Below, one piece after another: positions 62,368 to 64,000 of a DNA stretch of 64,000 nucleotides. The stretch comes from Rhynchopus sp. YZ270_cl-10 (Eukaryota > Euglenozoa > Diplonemea > Diplonemida > Diplonemidae). The notes under the pieces are model-generated. The model was given only the letters and a program-made list of their open reading frames with translations. It searched no databases and was not told the origin of the DNA. The DNA lies in assembly GCA_964035575.1 (NCBI GenBank), contig OZ037883.1, forward strand, positions 124,001-188,000. The letters run 5' to 3'. Made by a program: the position numbers and the translations under genes. Each line of letters begins with the position of its first letter. Positions within the stretch are counted from its first letter, which is position 1.

Positions 62368-62895
62368 ATGTCTTTGTTTTTGCAAAGAAAACATGAAAAG
62401 CTGCTCGCCATGGTGGAGGCCCGTCTGTTGGACGCCGAGACCGAGGAGGAGCTGCACCGTGCACAGGCTTTGGTACGCCTGTTGGAGGAGGCACGGAAGG
62501 CCACGCTGCGCATAGCAGCAGAAGAAGAGGAACCCCCCGTCGTGCAGGAGGAGAAGCAGACGACGGAGGTGACGGCGGCACCACCGCCAGCGAAGGAGAC
62601 ACCCGGCACCTGCCCAGATGCCACCGCAACGACCCCCCCCACCAGCAGGAGGCTTGGCTCTACTGGTGGGGCAACGACGCCTCACGAGGCGCATACGACG
62701 AAGCCGGCGCCGCCGCCTCCACCCGACGACCGCCTGCACCCACTGACTCGCCCACCCGACGGTGGATGGAAGTGCCCACCCGACCGTGGGTGGCTGTGCT
62801 CACCTGCAAGAACGTGTTCTCTGAAGTGCCCACCCGACCGTGGACGGCTGCGCACCGCAAAGACCATCGCCTGGAGCAATTCGGGCATAACATAG
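62368..62895 (+). CDS. Possible small protein with coiled-coil start, unrecognised
   Basis: 175 aa from MSLFLQRKHE, the only plausible plus-strand ORF. Residues 1-55 form a heptad-like helix (KLLAMVEARLLDAETEEELH, RAQALVRLLEEARKATLRIA) and then an acidic stretch. The rest is Pro/Thr-rich with a short repeat (KCPPDRGWLC, LKCPPDRGRL) encoded by direct DNA repeats CCACCCGACCGTGG. It sits inside the 61.2-63.1 kb block bounded by direct and inverted repeats and ends just before a poly(A)-tailed repeat, so it may belong to a mobile element. The late part could be out of the real frame. No family recognised. Confidence 0.35.
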   Translation: MSLFLQRKHEKLLAMVEARLLDAETEEELHRAQALVRLLEEARKATLRIAAEEEEPPVVQEEKQTTEVTAAPPPAKETPGTCPDATATTPPTSRRLGSTGGATTPHEAHTTKPAPPPPPDDRLHPLTRPPDGGWKCPPDRGWLCSPARTCSLKCPPDRGRLRTAKTIAWSNSGIT

Positions 62896-62904
62896 AAGCG
62901 TGTA

Positions 62905-62968
62905 GTATAGTGGAGTTCATCTTCGGGTGTCTACACTAAAACAACCAAGTTTTCAAAAAAAAAAAAAT
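62905..62968 (+). repeat. Poly(A)-tailed retroposon-like repeat, copy 3
   Basis: GTGGAGTTCATCTTCGGGTG, TCTACACTAAAACAACCAAG, TTTTC and 12 A. Same orientation as the preceding ORF and directly behind it. Confidence 0.65.
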
Positions 62969-63064
62969 TCCCGATTTTTTGTAGGCAAAAATTGGTGAAA
63001 AAAATTCCCGGCCCCCCCGGACCCCCCAAAAAAAGGTCACTTCTAAAAAATATTTTTTCCCTTA

Positions 63065-63160
63065 AACACCCCCAAAAAAAAGTCATTTTTGTGTAGTTCT
63101 TATGTAGTGTGTATGTACTTGAAAAGTAGGGTAACGCGCCACACCATGTGAGTCAAAAAA
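63065..63160 (+). repeat. Direct repeat flanking the 61-63 kb block, right copy
   Basis: GTCATTTTTGTGTAGTTCTT, ATGTAGTGTGTATGTACTTG, then GCGCCACACCAT, which inverts the left-hand ATGGTGTGGCACG. Confidence 0.55.
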
Positions 63161-63737
63161 AATATAAACAGCAGCGAATACCAGACAGCAAATGAAGTCC
63201 CTCAGTCATTTGCGGGGGTGGAAAAATCGTTCAGATATTCCCATTTATAAAATCGCAAAAAAAGAGAAAAAAATCACGCAAAGAAAAGGGTGGGATATGA
63301 AAGATAAAAATTGATTAGATGAACCTAAGCCACTGCTTAGTCACCTGCAAAGAATACAGCTTGAAATGATGAATGCACCATTCCCGGCACACACCCATCT
63401 TCAAAAAGACAAAAAGGTTGAGTCTGAGTACAGCATCCCCAACAAAAGGGAGCTCTGCATCTGTTCCAACCACGGCACACCAAAATCATTTATCGATCTG
63501 AAATGCCCTTCAAAGAAAAGTTGTTTTGTAAGGCAAGACAAGGATGGGTCTTGGCCGATCTAAATAGATTGATGAATTAAAATGATTCACCTGAAACCTG
63601 AAAAAAAAAATACAGGTAGGTGAACTGAACATGCAAGAGAAGGGGAGGGGTAAAAGGGAAATACACAGGCTACTCTACGCTCTCTGATCTGCGATTGCTT
63701 GTAGTATTTCCTGTACGTACGTCGGCACCTTTTTTGG
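63161..63737. other. Intergenic with class A and B modules
   Basis: A at 63311-63348 (TTAGATGAACCTAAGCCACT, GCTTAGTCACC; loop shortened to CACT). B at 63361-63402 (GAAATGATGAATGCACCATT, CCCGGCACACACCCATCTT). Otherwise nothing seen. Confidence 0.6.
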
Positions 63738-63742
63738 TTATT

Positions 63743-63864
63743 CCACCTGATTTTTACCCCGCGAAAAGGCGCGTATGGGTCACGTTTTGATATGGGCGCG
63801 TTTTCGGTCCTATTCGGTCCGAGACGCGTCTGTAAGCGCCTATACGCGGGTAAAAATCAGGTGG
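63743..63864. mobile_element. MITE with 17-bp ends and a TTATT target duplication
   Basis: Ends CCACCTGATTTTTACCC and GGGTAAAAATCAGGTGG are perfect inverses. TTATT flanks both sides (63738-63742, 63865-63869). The interior is rich in CGCG, CGGTCC and GGCGC sub-repeats. Confidence 0.85.
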
Positions 63865-63869
63865 TTATT

Positions 63870-64000
63870 TTGTTGTGTTCGAACGCACTTCGGGTGTCCA
63901 TCTGATCGTACTACAAACGCGAGCAGCCTGGTGGTGCCTTTCTCTTCTTACACGTCGATAAAGAACGGAGGGAAAATAGGTCAAAATTTACCCAAAACAT
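63870..64000. other. Right edge, nothing recognised
   Basis: Short unique stretch to the window end without gene or repeat signal. Confidence 0.4.

Noticed and set aside
8678-63402. Class A modules as box C/D snoRNAs
   Set aside because: Some copies have ATGA near the 5' end like box C, but a CTGA box at the 3' end is not kept among copies.

Overview
This window is nuclear DNA of a microbial eukaryote (a protist) that I cannot place further. Genes have short spliceosomal introns (52-297 bp, one of 2.5 kb). Eight of the nine donors I could place begin GTATG. Coding frames continue across these introns with conserved domains on both sides. Intergenic DNA is AT-rich, full of homopolymer runs, and loaded with transposon-derived sequence. 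I saw no rRNA, canonical tRNA, CRISPR or organelle genes.

Layout, left to right. A PP6-type phosphatase catalytic subunit (59-1298), a two-TM glycoprotein-like protein with a duplicated Cys-Trp module (4975-6426), an RRM plus zinc-knuckle RNA-binding protein (7471-8085), a DOMON-like type I membrane protein (9511-10425), an EF-hand-like protein (13156-14707) and a zinc-finger/KH protein with a polyQ tract (17950-19784). Then three related Cache receptors at 25881-29204, 41072-44170 and 47321-49045. The first two carry an adenylate-cyclase domain plus a degenerate second cyclase domain; the third has lost the cyclase part. Between them lie an MFS transporter (30595-32157) and a 518-aa protein of unknown function (34137-38204). 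The large intron of the latter holds a 2.4-kb inverted-repeat element, which itself holds a Tc1-type transposon. At 49459-58465 a ~3-kb unit is repeated three times in tandem, each with one gene for a secreted basic/proline-rich/Cys-rich protein. The right end (58.5-64 kb) is repeats, a hAT transposase fragment and one weak plus-strand ORF.

Every confidently called host gene (14, counting the triplicate) is on the minus strand. The receptor cyclases, the truncated receptor, the DOMON and Cys-Trp membrane proteins and the triplicated secreted protein give the window a strong surface/sensing flavour. I see no proof that they form one pathway.

The least explained signal is a set of 35-50 nt hairpin-forming modules in at least five sequence classes (here A-E). 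Several share a CTCTCGTG-like loop, and they recur over 35 times in the spacers, sometimes as runs of different classes. Classes C and D also occur as longer ~210-bp forms, so they may be heads of SINE-like elements or structured non-coding RNAs. MITE-like inverted-repeat elements of at least ten kinds are also present.
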